Source: Bacillota bacterium (GTDB lineage Bacteria > Bacillota > UBA4882 > UBA8346). Taken from it: a stretch of DNA of 64,000 bases. The stretch is taken from assembly GCA_023400055.1 (NCBI GenBank), contig JAEXFN010000021.1, positions 73,719-137,718 on the forward strand. Direction: 5' to 3'. Below are positions 51,641-61,225 of the stretch, in pieces; within the stretch, counting starts at the first letter, position 1, and the number at the start of each line of letters is the position of its first letter. A program made the position numbers and the translations under genes. The notes beneath the pieces are model-generated. The model saw only the letters and a list, made by a program, of their open reading frames with translations, made no database searches and had not been told where the DNA came from.

Positions 51641-52972
51641 TTGAATATCATTTATATGCATACTCATGATAGTGGAAGATATTGGAGCCCTTATGGCTAC
51701 TCGCTTCCCACCCCAAATTTAATGAATTTAGCGAAACAAAGCACTCTTTTTCGTCACTGCTACTGTGCAGGACCTACCTGTTCTCCTAGTAGAGCAGCGC
51801 TTTTAACAGGGATGAACCCTCATTCCTGCGGCATGCGAGGTTTAGCAAGCCGTGGGTTTAAATTGAATGATTATAATCAGCATTTAGTCTCATTTTTAAA
51901 TAATCTTGATTATCATACGGTGTTGTGCGGTATTCAGCATGAGGCTCCGGACTATAAGATGATTGGATACAGAGAAGTAATAGGTAGCCAAGAGTTTAAC
52001 ATGAATGAAACTGAAAAGAGTATGGAAGAGTGGGACTACGATAATACTCAAGCAGCCTGTGACTATTTAAAGACGATGATGGGACAAAAACAGCCGTTTT
52101 TCCTTTCAATGGGCTTTTTTAATACCCATCGTGAATTTCCTATGGCTAAAAGTGATGTTAACCCCGATTATTTAGCGCCTCCCGCGCCTTTATATGATTG
52201 TGATGTAAATCGTAAAGACATGGCGGATTACCATGAGTCGGTAAGAGTAGTAGATAATTGTGTAGGCATGTTACTTTCGGTTTTGAAGGATACGGGACTT
52301 TCTGAGAATACTATGATTATTGCTACTACCGATCACGGTATAGCCTTCCCAAAAATGAAATGTACGTTATATGACACCGGCATCGGTGTGGCACTGATGA
52401 TTAAGTATCCCAATAATTCTATGGCAGGCAAGACAACCGACGCCCTCGTCTCTCAAATCGATATCTTTCCGACAATCTGTGATTTGATTGGAGCACAGAA
52501 GCCTCAATGGCTGGAAGGTCACTCAATGCTACCTCTTTTAGAGGGTAAAAAGGCGAAGATCAGAGATGAAATCTTTTCCGAGGTTACATATCATGCTGCT
52601 TATGAGCCCAAAAGATGCGTTAGGACTGATCGGTATAAATTGATACGATTTTATGACTATCACAACGGCATTGTTCCTGCCAATATCGATGAATGTAAGA
52701 GTAAAGATTTTCTCTTTGATAACGGATATATGGAACATACGCGGATTCGTGAATATCTGTATGATCTATGGCTTGATCCCTACGAAAGAGAAAACTTTGT
52801 GGATGCAAAAGAATACGGGACTATCTATGGCGATTTGTCATTAAGACTTAACGACTGGATGGAGAAAACTGATGATCCATTGCGGCATAATACTTTTCGT
52901 GTACCTGCGCCACAGGGAGCCAAGATAAACAAACTAACCTGTATCAATCCCAGAATGCAAGATTTTGAGTAA
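51641..52972 (+). CDS. Sulfatase, Cys-type, N-sulfoglucosamine sulfohydrolase-like
   Basis: A 443-residue sulfatase. It starts NIIYMHTHDSGRYWSPYGY, the pattern of the heparan-N-sulfatase-like branch, with Cys maturation motif CAGPTCSPSRAALLTGMNP and metal ligands in ATTDHGIAFP. No signal peptide. TTG 51641 lies 9 nt after AGAGG; TTG 51632 touches that site and is less likely. It closes operon 1 and may act on the imported compound. The substrate class is inferred from resemblance only. Confidence 0.9.
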   Translation: MNIIYMHTHDSGRYWSPYGYSLPTPNLMNLAKQSTLFRHCYCAGPTCSPSRAALLTGMNPHSCGMRGLASRGFKLNDYNQHLVSFLNNLDYHTVLCGIQHEAPDYKMIGYREVIGSQEFNMNETEKSMEEWDYDNTQAACDYLKTMMGQKQPFFLSMGFFNTHREFPMAKSDVNPDYLAPPAPLYDCDVNRKDMADYHESVRVVDNCVGMLLSVLKDTGLSENTMIIATTDHGIAFPKMKCTLYDTGIGVALMIKYPNNSMAGKTTDALVSQIDIFPTICDLIGAQKPQWLEGHSMLPLLEGKKAKIRDEIFSEVTYHAAYEPKRCVRTDRYKLIRFYDYHNGIVPANIDECKSKDFLFDNGYMEHTRIREYLYDLWLDPYERENFVDAKEYGTIYGDLSLRLNDWMEKTDDPLRHNTFRVPAPQGAKINKLTCINPRMQDFE

Positions 52973-53436
52973 TGCTGTGGGCTGAATGTTACAGATGTTA
53001 AAAAAAGAGCAGGCCCAAACCTCAAATCTTTGATTAAGGTCGTGTTTATTTAACTCCTTTAAGTTCTTTAATTAAACCAGCGTCCAATGTATGCAACTTA
53101 AAATCCAATGACCATCTCTAGCAAGAAACCGGGTTCGTGGCAAGGCGAAGGATGAGGAACCAAGAGATAGAAGAGGTAGATCGTGAGTAAATGCCCTCAT
53201 CTCTCCAATTATCCGGTTGAAATATCAGTAACCGATTACCCGGATTAATTATCGATAATCAAATTATCGAATGATTATCAAAAAGAAAAAATCATTAATA
53301 CAAGAACTTATTACAACATATATCGGTTCGCTCGCTGACTACAAGTTAAGAACCGTGCCGGAGAAAAAAGTCAAAAATAATAAAAAAATAGTAAGTTTAA
53401 TTCATATAATTTTTTCAGGTAATGTTTTATATATGA

Positions 53437-53460
53437 TATTGTAACGAGTGTGTTACAATA
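53437..53460. promoter_or_regulatory. Inverted repeat, possible operator
   Basis: TATTGTAAC and GTTACAATA are separated by 6 bp. A TATGAT box overlaps its left edge at 53432-53437, so this may be an operator at a promoter. No regulator can be assigned. Confidence 0.45.
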
Positions 53461-53533
53461 AATCTAACCTGGAATTACATTGTAAATGGCATATGGAAGG
53501 AACTCTGACGCGGAATTTCGAGCCTATAAATGT

Positions 53534-53557
53534 GGGAGTTTGGAGCTCCCTTTTTTT
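53534..53557 (+). terminator. Rho-independent terminator not linked to a known gene
   Basis: GGGAG (53534-53538) and CTCCC (53546-53550) followed by seven T. It lies 560 bp after the sulfatase gene and 240 bp before the kinase gene. It could end a small RNA or attenuate the kinase operon. Confidence 0.6.
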
Positions 53558-53798
53558 ATTTTAAGTATTTCGGACTTACAAATGAGTTTTTGATCAGGAT
53601 ACCCTTCAAATATTTCAACCTCGACGGGGCGTATTTTTTGCCAATATTTGTTCGGCGATTCACCGGCTTTAGTCCGCGGATTTAAGAAAAACCTATGATA
53701 AAATGTTTTTAAGCGTTTTATCATTGATAAAAATAGAAAAATCCTGCAAAACCCCATAAAGACTATCCGCTTTTTTAAAATAAGATATTTGCCGCTTG

Positions 53799-55622
53799 AT
53801 GGGAGGGTTATCCCTGAAATTGGAAAGAAATATCAAGCGAATTTTGAGATTTTTGCCCATAAGAGACTCGGGAAGCTTGCAAACCAAGCTTTTTGTCTTC
53901 TTTTTTGCCTTGATGGTCTTTATCGCCTGTTTAATCAGCGTTGCTTCCTATTTGGTCTTTAAAGGTTTGATCATCCAAGAACTCGGCCGTTCGCGGGTGG
54001 ATGTGTTAAGGCAAATCGGAGAACGGACGCGGGTCATCAAAAATAGCATTACGACGGTATCGAACTTATATTACGTTGATGAGCAGGTCTATAACATTGT
54101 CTCGCAGCGCTCCGCCGATCGAGACAGCCAGCGCTTGCTGGTAAAGAGTTTAAAAGGGATTGCCTCCAAATATCAAAAAGCATTCGAACAAATCAATGTA
54201 AGCTACTATGCGGTTTTAATCGGTGAGAACGGCTTCGGGTTCTGTTCCGCCCCAAACGGCGAGCGCTATAATTATCGCAAGATCCCCAAAATGCTTTGGT
54301 ACCGTGATGTCATCAAAACCGACGGGAAGATCTTCTGGGTCAGCAGTTATGATGACTCCGACGATGCTAAGGTGAGCAAATACGTATTTTCGGCGGCCCG
54401 AATCATTAAAGATAAACGGACCGGTCGGCGGGAGGGAGTGCTATTGATCAATATCGAAGAGCGAAAACTCTTTGAAACGTATGGCAATGTCTTAAACGGA
54501 AAGAACTCTGTTTATATCGTGGATGACAAGGGCAGTTTCGTTTCCCATAGCGATGAACACATGTTGGGAATCAATTTCTATGACATGAAAAGATTCCGGG
54601 AGATCTTCAAACCGGACGGCTTTCGGATCATTAAAAAAGGCAACGATCAAATCCTTTTATCGAATTACGTCGATCCCGAAACTGCCTGGACGATTGTGGA
54701 GGAGATTCCCGTCGGGGAGTTGCTAGCTCCGTTAAATAAAGTAAAGTATACCATTTTGGGGATTTTCAGTTTCTGTACGCTTTTATCGTTCATATTATCT
54801 TTTTCTTTTGCCAATAAAACCGCCAAGCCCTTAAAGAAGTTCTGTTTTTCCATGAAAAAAGTCCAAAGGGGCGACCTGGATGTCATCTCCGATATCCAAG
54901 GTTGGGACGAACTGAAAGAACTTAGCGACGGTTTCAATCAAATGGTGCAAAAGATCAAGGAGCTCATCTGCGACGTCAAGTTGGAAGAGCGCCTTAAACG
55001 CAAAGCGGAACTCGATTTTTTACAAGCGCAGATTAACCCGCACTTTCTGTATAATACCCTGCTTTCGATCAAGTGTCTGACTTCAATGGGGAAAACCTTC
55101 CAGGCGGAGCAGATGCTCGCAGCGTTTATGGTGCTGTTGGAGAAGGTTTTTAATAATAAAGATGAACTCATAACTCTCGCGGAGGAAATCGAATGCCTGC
55201 GGCAATACGTCTTAATCCAACAGTACCGTTATTCGCATCAATTCGAAGTCCACTACGATCTGCCGTCGGCCATTTTGAACTACCGGGTTCCCAAACTGAT
55301 TCTTCAGCCGTTGGTGGAAAACTCCATATTTCACGGGATCGAGGCTAAGCAAGAACCGGGCCAGATCGTTATTAGCGCCGAACGGAAAAAAGGCGAACTC
55401 TTGATCCGGGTCATCGATGACGGCGCGGGAATGGACAATACGGCGTTGAAAGCCATCTGGAACAATCAAAGCAGCAAGCAGGAAAGACGCTTTAACGGGG
55501 TGGGCATCCCCAACGTCCAGCAAAGAATTCAAATGAACTTCGGCATCCAGTACGGGCTGAAAATATTCAGTGAATTGGGAAAAGGCACCAGGATTCAGAT
55601 AAACCTTCCTGCTATCGACTGA
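53799..55622 (+). CDS. Sensor histidine kinase (YesM-like)
   Basis: About 607 residues. A first membrane helix (FVFFFALMVFIACLISVASY) is followed by a Cache-like extracellular domain of about 270 residues, a second helix (YTILGIFSFCTLLSFILSF), a HAMP domain, then the PF06580-type kinase with QINPHFLYNTLLSIKCL (phospho-acceptor His) and an ATPase domain with VENSIFHGIEA and DDGAGMD. The start is uncertain: GGAGGG at 53802-53807 points to CTG 53814 (6 nt spacing) or TTG 53820, while ATG 53799 has no site. It pairs with the next gene. Confidence 0.92.
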   Translation: MGGLSLKLERNIKRILRFLPIRDSGSLQTKLFVFFFALMVFIACLISVASYLVFKGLIIQELGRSRVDVLRQIGERTRVIKNSITTVSNLYYVDEQVYNIVSQRSADRDSQRLLVKSLKGIASKYQKAFEQINVSYYAVLIGENGFGFCSAPNGERYNYRKIPKMLWYRDVIKTDGKIFWVSSYDDSDDAKVSKYVFSAARIIKDKRTGRREGVLLINIEERKLFETYGNVLNGKNSVYIVDDKGSFVSHSDEHMLGINFYDMKRFREIFKPDGFRIIKKGNDQILLSNYVDPETAWTIVEEIPVGELLAPLNKVKYTILGIFSFCTLLSFILSFSFANKTAKPLKKFCFSMKKVQRGDLDVISDIQGWDELKELSDGFNQMVQKIKELICDVKLEERLKRKAELDFLQAQINPHFLYNTLLSIKCLTSMGKTFQAEQMLAAFMVLLEKVFNNKDELITLAEEIECLRQYVLIQQYRYSHQFEVHYDLPSAILNYRVPKLILQPLVENSIFHGIEAKQEPGQIVISAERKKGELLIRVIDDGAGMDNTALKAIWNNQSSKQERRFNGVGIPNVQQRIQMNFGIQYGLKIFSELGKGTRIQINLPAID

Positions 55623-55662
55623 TCCCCATTTTAAATTCTTGGACAGAATGGAGATGGAGCGG

Positions 55663-57222
55663 ATGTTGAAAATACTGATTGCGGATGACGAAACCCCGAT
55701 CCGCGAGTGGATCGAGTTTTGCATCAAAAAGCATAGCGCGCGCTACGAAGTGGTCGGAATGGCCGCCAATGGTCTGGAAGCCCTGGAGATTTTTCAATCC
55801 ACCATGGCGGACGTGGTTTTTGTCGATATCAAAATGCCGGTCATGGATGGAATGGAAGTGATGAAACAGATTAAGCTATTGAAACCGGCTACGGAAGTCA
55901 TCGTGCTGACCGCTTACAGCGATTTTGAATATGCCCGCTCGGCGATCAAGTACGGAGCCCTGGAATATATTCTGAAAACGGAAATCGATGATCGAATGAT
56001 CGAGGAAATACTCGACAAGGCCGGTCAAAAGATGAATATGGCGCGCCAGAATGATAGTTATCAGCTTGATACAAACTATTGGAAACGGGAAATGTTTTTC
56101 AAACGGTTAATCGCGCCGCATACCAAAATTGTCCAAATTTCCGAAGGGGAGCTTCAGGAGCAAAATATTCACCTGAAGAACAGTTTTTTATTTGCCGTGG
56201 CTCTAAAATATGACGGCTTCGGATCGGGACCCGGTTTTGCTGATAAGGCTATCGTCAGTGACTCCGAAGCGATTCAGAACATTTTTGGTTTTACCTACGA
56301 TAAAAATATCTTTGTAATCCTGGCCAATATTATGGGTATCCATAGTTTAGCGGAGCAAATGAATATTTTAGCAATGTTCGTGCTGAAATTGCGCGAGCGA
56401 TACCAATGCACGCTCGGGGTCAGCAACATTCAAAGCGGTCTGAAGCATATTGCGCTAGCGGTCGATGAAGCGGTTCATCAATTAGAACTGGAGTTTTACA
56501 ATGGCGAGGGAAGCGTCAATCAAATGGCCGCGATAGCCGATAGCGCTGTGCTCCTTAAACAGCTGGAAGCCATTCGCAATTCCATCAAGGAAACGATCCG
56601 GCGTGACGGTGCTGACGGTGCGGCTGGCGCCGGAGAATCGATGAACCAGTTCTTTACGTTTATCCGGGACCATAAAATCGGGGATATCGGCGGGGTAAAA
56701 AATATCTGCGGGCAAATCATCGATTTTATTTACGATTATCTGGAGATGGAGCGGGCGACGGAACGATATTCTTTATTCGAAATCAATGAAGAGATCGCTA
56801 AACTCGACAGTCTGCAAGCCTTGCAAAATTACGTAATGCAGAAAATAGGCGATGCCCTTGACTACGGCCGTAAAGAGAACCAGAACTATTCCTCGACAAT
56901 CGCTAAAGCGGTGGAATATATTCATCAGCACTATACAGAGCCCATTAACATGACTCGTGTCGCGGGCATGGTCCACTTGAATTCGGAATATTTCTGCCGG
57001 CTTTTTAAAGAGGAAACGGGCCGCAATTTCAGCAATTACCTAACGAACCTGCGGCTTAACAAAGCTGTGTCCCTATTGAAGAAATCCGATTATAAAGTAT
57101 ATGAAATTGCGGAATTGGTCGGTTATTCCAATCTCAGTTATTTTTCAACCTTATTCAAGAAATACTATGGAATAAGTCCGTTCGATTTTAGAAGCCATGT
57201 GATAAAGTCTTCAAAATCGTGA
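55663..57222 (+). CDS. Response regulator with AraC DNA-binding domain (YesN-like)
   Basis: A 519-residue regulator. The receiver domain starts LKILIADDETPIREW, with the phospho-acceptor Asp in VVFVDIKMPVMDG and the switch residues in VLTAYSDFEYA. A middle region of about 250 residues is typical of YesN. The C-terminal double helix-turn-helix is MTRVAGMVHLNSEYFCRLFKE and IAELVGYSNLSYFSTLFKKY. GGAG lies 9 nt before ATG 55663. It lies directly after the kinase and before transporter module 2, the likely target. Confidence 0.93.
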   Translation: MLKILIADDETPIREWIEFCIKKHSARYEVVGMAANGLEALEIFQSTMADVVFVDIKMPVMDGMEVMKQIKLLKPATEVIVLTAYSDFEYARSAIKYGALEYILKTEIDDRMIEEILDKAGQKMNMARQNDSYQLDTNYWKREMFFKRLIAPHTKIVQISEGELQEQNIHLKNSFLFAVALKYDGFGSGPGFADKAIVSDSEAIQNIFGFTYDKNIFVILANIMGIHSLAEQMNILAMFVLKLRERYQCTLGVSNIQSGLKHIALAVDEAVHQLELEFYNGEGSVNQMAAIADSAVLLKQLEAIRNSIKETIRRDGADGAAGAGESMNQFFTFIRDHKIGDIGGVKNICGQIIDFIYDYLEMERATERYSLFEINEEIAKLDSLQALQNYVMQKIGDALDYGRKENQNYSSTIAKAVEYIHQHYTEPINMTRVAGMVHLNSEYFCRLFKEETGRNFSNYLTNLRLNKAVSLLKKSDYKVYEIAELVGYSNLSYFSTLFKKYYGISPFDFRSHVIKSSKS

Positions 57223-57738
57223 AATGGTCTTGGAAAAGTTTTAAAATGACTTTAGTCCTCGCTTCTTTGAGCTTTGGTGATCACCCTGACCTTTTGGGCA
57301 GGGTTGATCCCAACGCTTTTTTAGGAATTGCAATATTAGAATCGGCAATGAAAGGAATTAGTCGAATTAAGAGGGATTTTGACGGCCGGAAACGCCGGGA
57401 TCGCCGCTAAAAGAACGACAGGGTGGTCCCGGCATTTTTGTAAGGGAACAACAAACGGGATCCATGTCAAATTTTCTAAAAAGCATATCAAAAAAATGGA
57501 ACATATTCTTAAAAAACAAATGGCCGCTTCGCTTGCTGAAAACAATGAGTCAAAAAAGAATAATAAATCCTAAGTTTACTGGATATATTTCTGGTTTCAG
57601 CGGAAGTAACATTAAAATAAACCGAAACAAAATCAAAACAAAAATGAAAATTTATTTTTAGGAAGGGGGCGCCTACCTTAGTCTTTAACTCTTTTTATTC
57701 GGGTTGAAAACCAATCATTAGGGAGGGACATCTTTTAT
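57223..57738. other. Intergenic region before transporter module 2
   Basis: No gene is supported. A possible stem GCCGGGA (57394-57400) with TCCCGGC (57427-57433), followed by ATTTTTG, may terminate the regulator operon, though its loop is large. The remainder is AT-rich and should hold the promoter of module 2; I cannot point to boxes. Confidence 0.45.
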
Positions 57739-58770
57739 ATGAGAAAACTAGTGCTGTTTTTGTTAGTCATTGCAATCTTCGGAGCGACGTTTGCTGATTG
57801 TTCCGCGGCAGCCAAGCCGAAGAATCTGCCGGTTTTAAAAGTCGCTATTATGCCGTTTTTGTTGAGTTTGCCAGTAACGTACATGGTTGAAAAGGGTTGG
57901 GACAAGGAGAATGGTTTTAAAATCGAGACCGTTCTCTTCTCGACCGGTGCCCCGATGAACGAAGCGCTGGGCGCCGGCCTTTGGGATGTGGCTACCATCG
58001 GCACGGCCGCAGTCACGACAATCCCGGTCTATAACGCGAAACTGATCGCCGAAACAAGCGATGCCGCCGGCGGAATCGAATTGTTCGCCCGGCCGGACAG
58101 CCCCATTGCCAAGGTAAAAGGCTTTAATCCGACTTTCCCGACATTGATGGGGAATCCGGAAACCGTTCGCGGCAAAACAGTGTTGTTGCCGATCGGCACC
58201 ATTGTGCAATTGATGGAATTGAAATGGGAAGAAAAGATTGGCGTGAAAGACAAGGAGATTAATTCGGTAAATATGGATTACCCCCAAGCGTATCAAGCTT
58301 TCGCTGCTGGCCAGGGTGACCTGGTTGCCTTAAATCCGCCACTCAGTTTCATGGCCCATGAAAAAGGGTGGGTCAGCGTCTGTAACCTGAGGGATTTGAA
58401 AATTCCGCAATATGATAATGTTTTGGCGAGCGACAAGGCTTACCAAACCAAAAAGAATTTGCTGGTGAAATTCGTAAAACTGATGTACCGCGCCAACGCC
58501 GAAATGAAAAATGACCCGGCGCTGGAGGCTAAACAGCTTTCCGCTTGGTATAAGCAGAATGGCCAGAATGTTGAGGAAAAACTGGTAAAGGCCGAAGTGG
58601 CTTCCAGACCTTTGCTCACGGCTGAAGATGCCCGCAAGAAACCCTTGGGCGACGCCATGAAGACGACCGCCGAATTTATGGCCAGTATTGGCAAGCTGCA
58701 GACCGATAAACTGCCGATCTTCGATAAAAATATCGTAACCGACGTACTGAAAGCAGCTTTGAGAAAATAG
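57739..58770 (+). CDS. ABC transporter substrate-binding protein (TauA/SsuA/NMT1-like), module 2
   Basis: A 343-residue binding protein, a paralogue of the one at 47384. The signal peptide LVLFLLVIAIFGATFA ends near DCSAAAKPK; the residue before Cys is Asp, so the lipobox is again not canonical. Matching features include STGAPMNEALGAGLWDVATIGTA and MDYPQAYQAFAAGQGDL. It likely binds a related small anionic compound. Confidence 0.88.
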   Translation: MRKLVLFLLVIAIFGATFADCSAAAKPKNLPVLKVAIMPFLLSLPVTYMVEKGWDKENGFKIETVLFSTGAPMNEALGAGLWDVATIGTAAVTTIPVYNAKLIAETSDAAGGIELFARPDSPIAKVKGFNPTFPTLMGNPETVRGKTVLLPIGTIVQLMELKWEEKIGVKDKEINSVNMDYPQAYQAFAAGQGDLVALNPPLSFMAHEKGWVSVCNLRDLKIPQYDNVLASDKAYQTKKNLLVKFVKLMYRANAEMKNDPALEAKQLSAWYKQNGQNVEEKLVKAEVASRPLLTAEDARKKPLGDAMKTTAEFMASIGKLQTDKLPIFDKNIVTDVLKAALRK

Positions 58771-58795
58771 GCGATCTTTATTACCATACAAAGAC

Positions 58796-58826
58796 AGAGG
58801 CTCCTGTGATTTTCTTTGGAGCCTCT
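58796..58826 (+). terminator. Hairpin after binding protein gene, module 2
   Basis: AGAGGCTCC (58796-58804) pairs with GGAGCCTCT (58818-58826) around 13 nt. The following CTCCTT is only weakly T-rich. It occupies the same place as the hairpin in module 1. Confidence 0.7.
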
Positions 58827-58855
58827 CTCCTTATCAACTAAAGCGGGGTGGAAAC

Positions 58856-59629
58856 TTGAAACCAGCCGTAAAATACCGGATCATCTCCATTGTCTCCTTG
58901 TTGACCGTCGTTTTTATCTGGGAACTCTTGACCGATATCCTGAAGACTGTCCCAAGCTACACGATGCCCAGCCCCTGGTCGGTAATCAGCGCTTTTTATA
59001 CCAAGTTATATGATCCGAACCCCGATGGGGCCACGCTTTTGCAACATATTTTAACCAGTCTGCAGATTGCGCTAACCGGATATTTTTGCGGCGCGCTGTT
59101 TGGAATACCGGTCGGAATTGCCATGGCCTGGAGCAAAAAGTTCGATATGTTTTTCAAGCCCATCTTCGATCTGGTCCGGCCGGTTCCGCCGATCGCCTGG
59201 ATCCCGATGATGATTTTATGGTTCGGGATCGGGTTACCCGCCAAAGCAGCGATCATTTTCATTTCCGCCTTCGTTCCTTGTGCAATCAATGCGGAGGCGG
59301 GCATCAGACAAACCAGCCCGGTTCATATCTGGGTTGCCAGAACCTTCGGGGCTTCCAATTTTGAAATTCTCCGCAAAGTAGCTCTGCCGACGGCCTTGCC
59401 CTTAATCTTCACCGGACTCCGGATATCCTTGGGCGTTGCGTGGATGACGCTGGTGGCTGCGGAATTGCTGGCCTCGACCAGAGGCCTCGGCTATATGATT
59501 CAAATCAACCGGATGCTGGGGAGATCGGATATCATCGTGGTCGGCATGCTGACCATCGGTGGCTTCGGCGCCCTGCTATCCTTCGTTTTGCAATTATTTG
59601 AGCGGAAGTACGTGAAGGGGGGCAAGTAA
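58856..59629 (+). CDS. ABC transporter permease A (SsuC/TauC-like), module 2
   Basis: A 257-residue permease, the same length as its module 1 counterpart, with DLVRPVPPIAWIPMMILWFG and RTFGASNFEILRKVALPTALP. The start is TTG 58856, with GGGGTGG 4 nt upstream. The next gene starts 1 bp after its stop. Confidence 0.9.
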   Translation: MKPAVKYRIISIVSLLTVVFIWELLTDILKTVPSYTMPSPWSVISAFYTKLYDPNPDGATLLQHILTSLQIALTGYFCGALFGIPVGIAMAWSKKFDMFFKPIFDLVRPVPPIAWIPMMILWFGIGLPAKAAIIFISAFVPCAINAEAGIRQTSPVHIWVARTFGASNFEILRKVALPTALPLIFTGLRISLGVAWMTLVAAELLASTRGLGYMIQINRMLGRSDIIVVGMLTIGGFGALLSFVLQLFERKYVKGGK

Positions 59630-59630
59630 G

Positions 59631-60431
59631 TTGAAGACGGTTCAATGGCGCCAAAAACTTAAGAATGACCGACAAAATATTGGCTGGGCTTTGCTGGCTT
59701 TTGCCACGATTTTAATCCTGTGGCAGGCGCTCGTCAGTTTAACTTTTGCGGGAACGACATTGCCGGGCCCTTCAAAAGTACTCAGTGAATTCTTCAGGTC
59801 ATTCTATATCCCAATTGGGCAATACACGCTGTTAGGTCATATCGGATGGAGCTTGTTCCGGGTACTGGTAGGCTTCACGATTGCCTCCGTAATGGGGGTG
59901 ATCGTCGGGTTGGCGATGGGCTGGTCCAAATTGGCCAAAGCGATCATCAGTCCCGTCTTCGAATGGTTGCGACCGATACCGGCGTTGGCTTGGATTCCCC
60001 TGGCTATCCTCTGGTTTGGCATCGGGGAGACCACCAAGTATTTCATTATCTTCGTCGGCACGTTCACCAATGTTACATTGAATGCTTATGCCGGAGCCAT
60101 CCAGGTGGATCCGGTGTTGATTGGCGCTGCCAGGATGTTGGGGGCCAAAAAGAATCAGGTTTTTACCCGGATTGTATTACCTTCCTCGGTTCCCCAGATA
60201 TTCGCCGGTTTGCAGCTCGGCTTCTCAACCAGTTGGATGTCGGTATTGGCGGCGGAGATGGTGCGCTCGTCCGAGGGAGCCGGTTGGATTATTATCATGG
60301 GACAGAATACCGGGAATACGACGCAGATCATCGTAGGGATCATCGCCATCGGACTGGTCGGATTGCTTTTGGCCACGCTTATGAGAGGAGTTGAACGCGG
60401 ATTATGCTCTTGGAACATCAGAGGAACCTGA
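59631..60431 (+). CDS. ABC transporter permease B (SsuC/TauC-like), module 2
   Basis: A 266-residue permease with EWLRPIPALAWIPLAILWFG and RMLGAKKNQVFTRIVLPSSVP. TTG 59631 follows AGGGGGG by about 8 nt. Its C-terminus ERGLCSWNIRGT matches ERRLCSWNIQGR of module 1, showing common descent. It overlaps the next gene by 28 bp. Confidence 0.9.
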   Translation: MKTVQWRQKLKNDRQNIGWALLAFATILILWQALVSLTFAGTTLPGPSKVLSEFFRSFYIPIGQYTLLGHIGWSLFRVLVGFTIASVMGVIVGLAMGWSKLAKAIISPVFEWLRPIPALAWIPLAILWFGIGETTKYFIIFVGTFTNVTLNAYAGAIQVDPVLIGAARMLGAKKNQVFTRIVLPSSVPQIFAGLQLGFSTSWMSVLAAEMVRSSEGAGWIIIMGQNTGNTTQIIVGIIAIGLVGLLLATLMRGVERGLCSWNIRGT

Positions 60432-61204
60432 CGCCGGATGATTCGGATTCAAAACGGGTAATTATCCGTTGCGATAAAATTTCCAAAGAATTCAATTCCG
60501 ACGGGAAAAGCTTTCAAGTGATTAAAAGGATTGACCTGGAGGTCGCCGAGAATGAATTGGTGGTTTTATTCGGACCGGGTCAATGCGGCAAGACTACCTT
60601 GCTCAATATTATTGCCGGATTGGAGCAGCCCACGACCGGAACGGTCGAAGTCAACGGCCAGCGGGTGGCAGAGCCCGGCGCCGACCGGGGCGTGGTTTAT
60701 CAGACCACCGCATTGTTCCCCTGGCTGACCGTATTGGGAAATGTAGAATTCGGGCCCAGTGTCCGTGGGATCCATAAAAAAGAGCGGCGGGAACGAGCGG
60801 AATATTTCATCAATCTGGTGGGTCTGAAAGGTTTTGAGAACCATTACCCGGTTAAACTCTCAGGCGGAATGAAACAGCGGGTGGGCATCGCGCGCGCTTA
60901 TTGCAACGATCCAGTGGTCATGCTGATGGATGAACCCTTCGGTCACCTGGATGCGCAAACCCGTTATATGATGGAAGAAGAGCTGGAGAAGATTTGGCAA
61001 CAGGAACGCCGTACGGTCATCTTTGTTACCAACAATATCGAAGAAGCCCTGTTTTTGGCAGACCGGATTGTCTTGCTCAACAACTGCCCGACCAGCGTCA
61101 AAACCGAATACCGGATTCAGCTGCCGCGGCCGCGCAGTTATGTGGATCCGGAATTCTTAAAGTTAAGACAGGCCATCACCGCGGCAATGGATAAATCGCT
61201 CTGA
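60404..61204 (+). CDS. ABC transporter ATPase A (SsuB/TauB-like), module 2
   Basis: About 266 residues. It repeats the features of module 1 ATPase A: Walker A GPGQCGKTT, intact signature LSGGMKQRVGIARAY, Walker B LMDEPFGHLDAQTR and H-loop FVTNNIEEA with Asn for His. The start is ATG 60404; alignment with module 1 suggests TTG 60410 as an alternative. Neither has a strong site at ideal spacing, so translation may be coupled to the permease. Confidence 0.92.
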   Translation: MLLEHQRNLTPDDSDSKRVIIRCDKISKEFNSDGKSFQVIKRIDLEVAENELVVLFGPGQCGKTTLLNIIAGLEQPTTGTVEVNGQRVAEPGADRGVVYQTTALFPWLTVLGNVEFGPSVRGIHKKERRERAEYFINLVGLKGFENHYPVKLSGGMKQRVGIARAYCNDPVVMLMDEPFGHLDAQTRYMMEEELEKIWQQERRTVIFVTNNIEEALFLADRIVLLNNCPTSVKTEYRIQLPRPRSYVDPEFLKLRQAITAAMDKSL

Positions 61205-61225
61205 TGGAATTTGGGGGTTAAAAAA

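Larger units (their letters stand above)
52973..53798. other. Intergenic region between the two transporter modules
   Basis: About 826 bp without a convincing gene. It holds AT-rich sequence with GATTATC-like elements at 53200-53290 lacking a fixed period, the inverted repeat at 53437-53460 and the terminator at 53534-53557. An open minus frame at 53524-53757 looks like chance. Confidence 0.5.

Noticed and set aside
53200..53300. Sixth 21-bp array
   Set aside because: GATTATC/AATTATC elements recur, but at spacings of 27, 13, 15 and 11 bp, so no period is present.
53524..53757. 77-codon minus-strand frame
   Set aside because: Its 3' end runs through the plus-strand terminator, there is no ribosome site and no recognisable motif.
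57464..57661. 65-codon Lys-rich frame before module 2
   Set aside because: No ribosome site and composition like AT-rich non-coding DNA.
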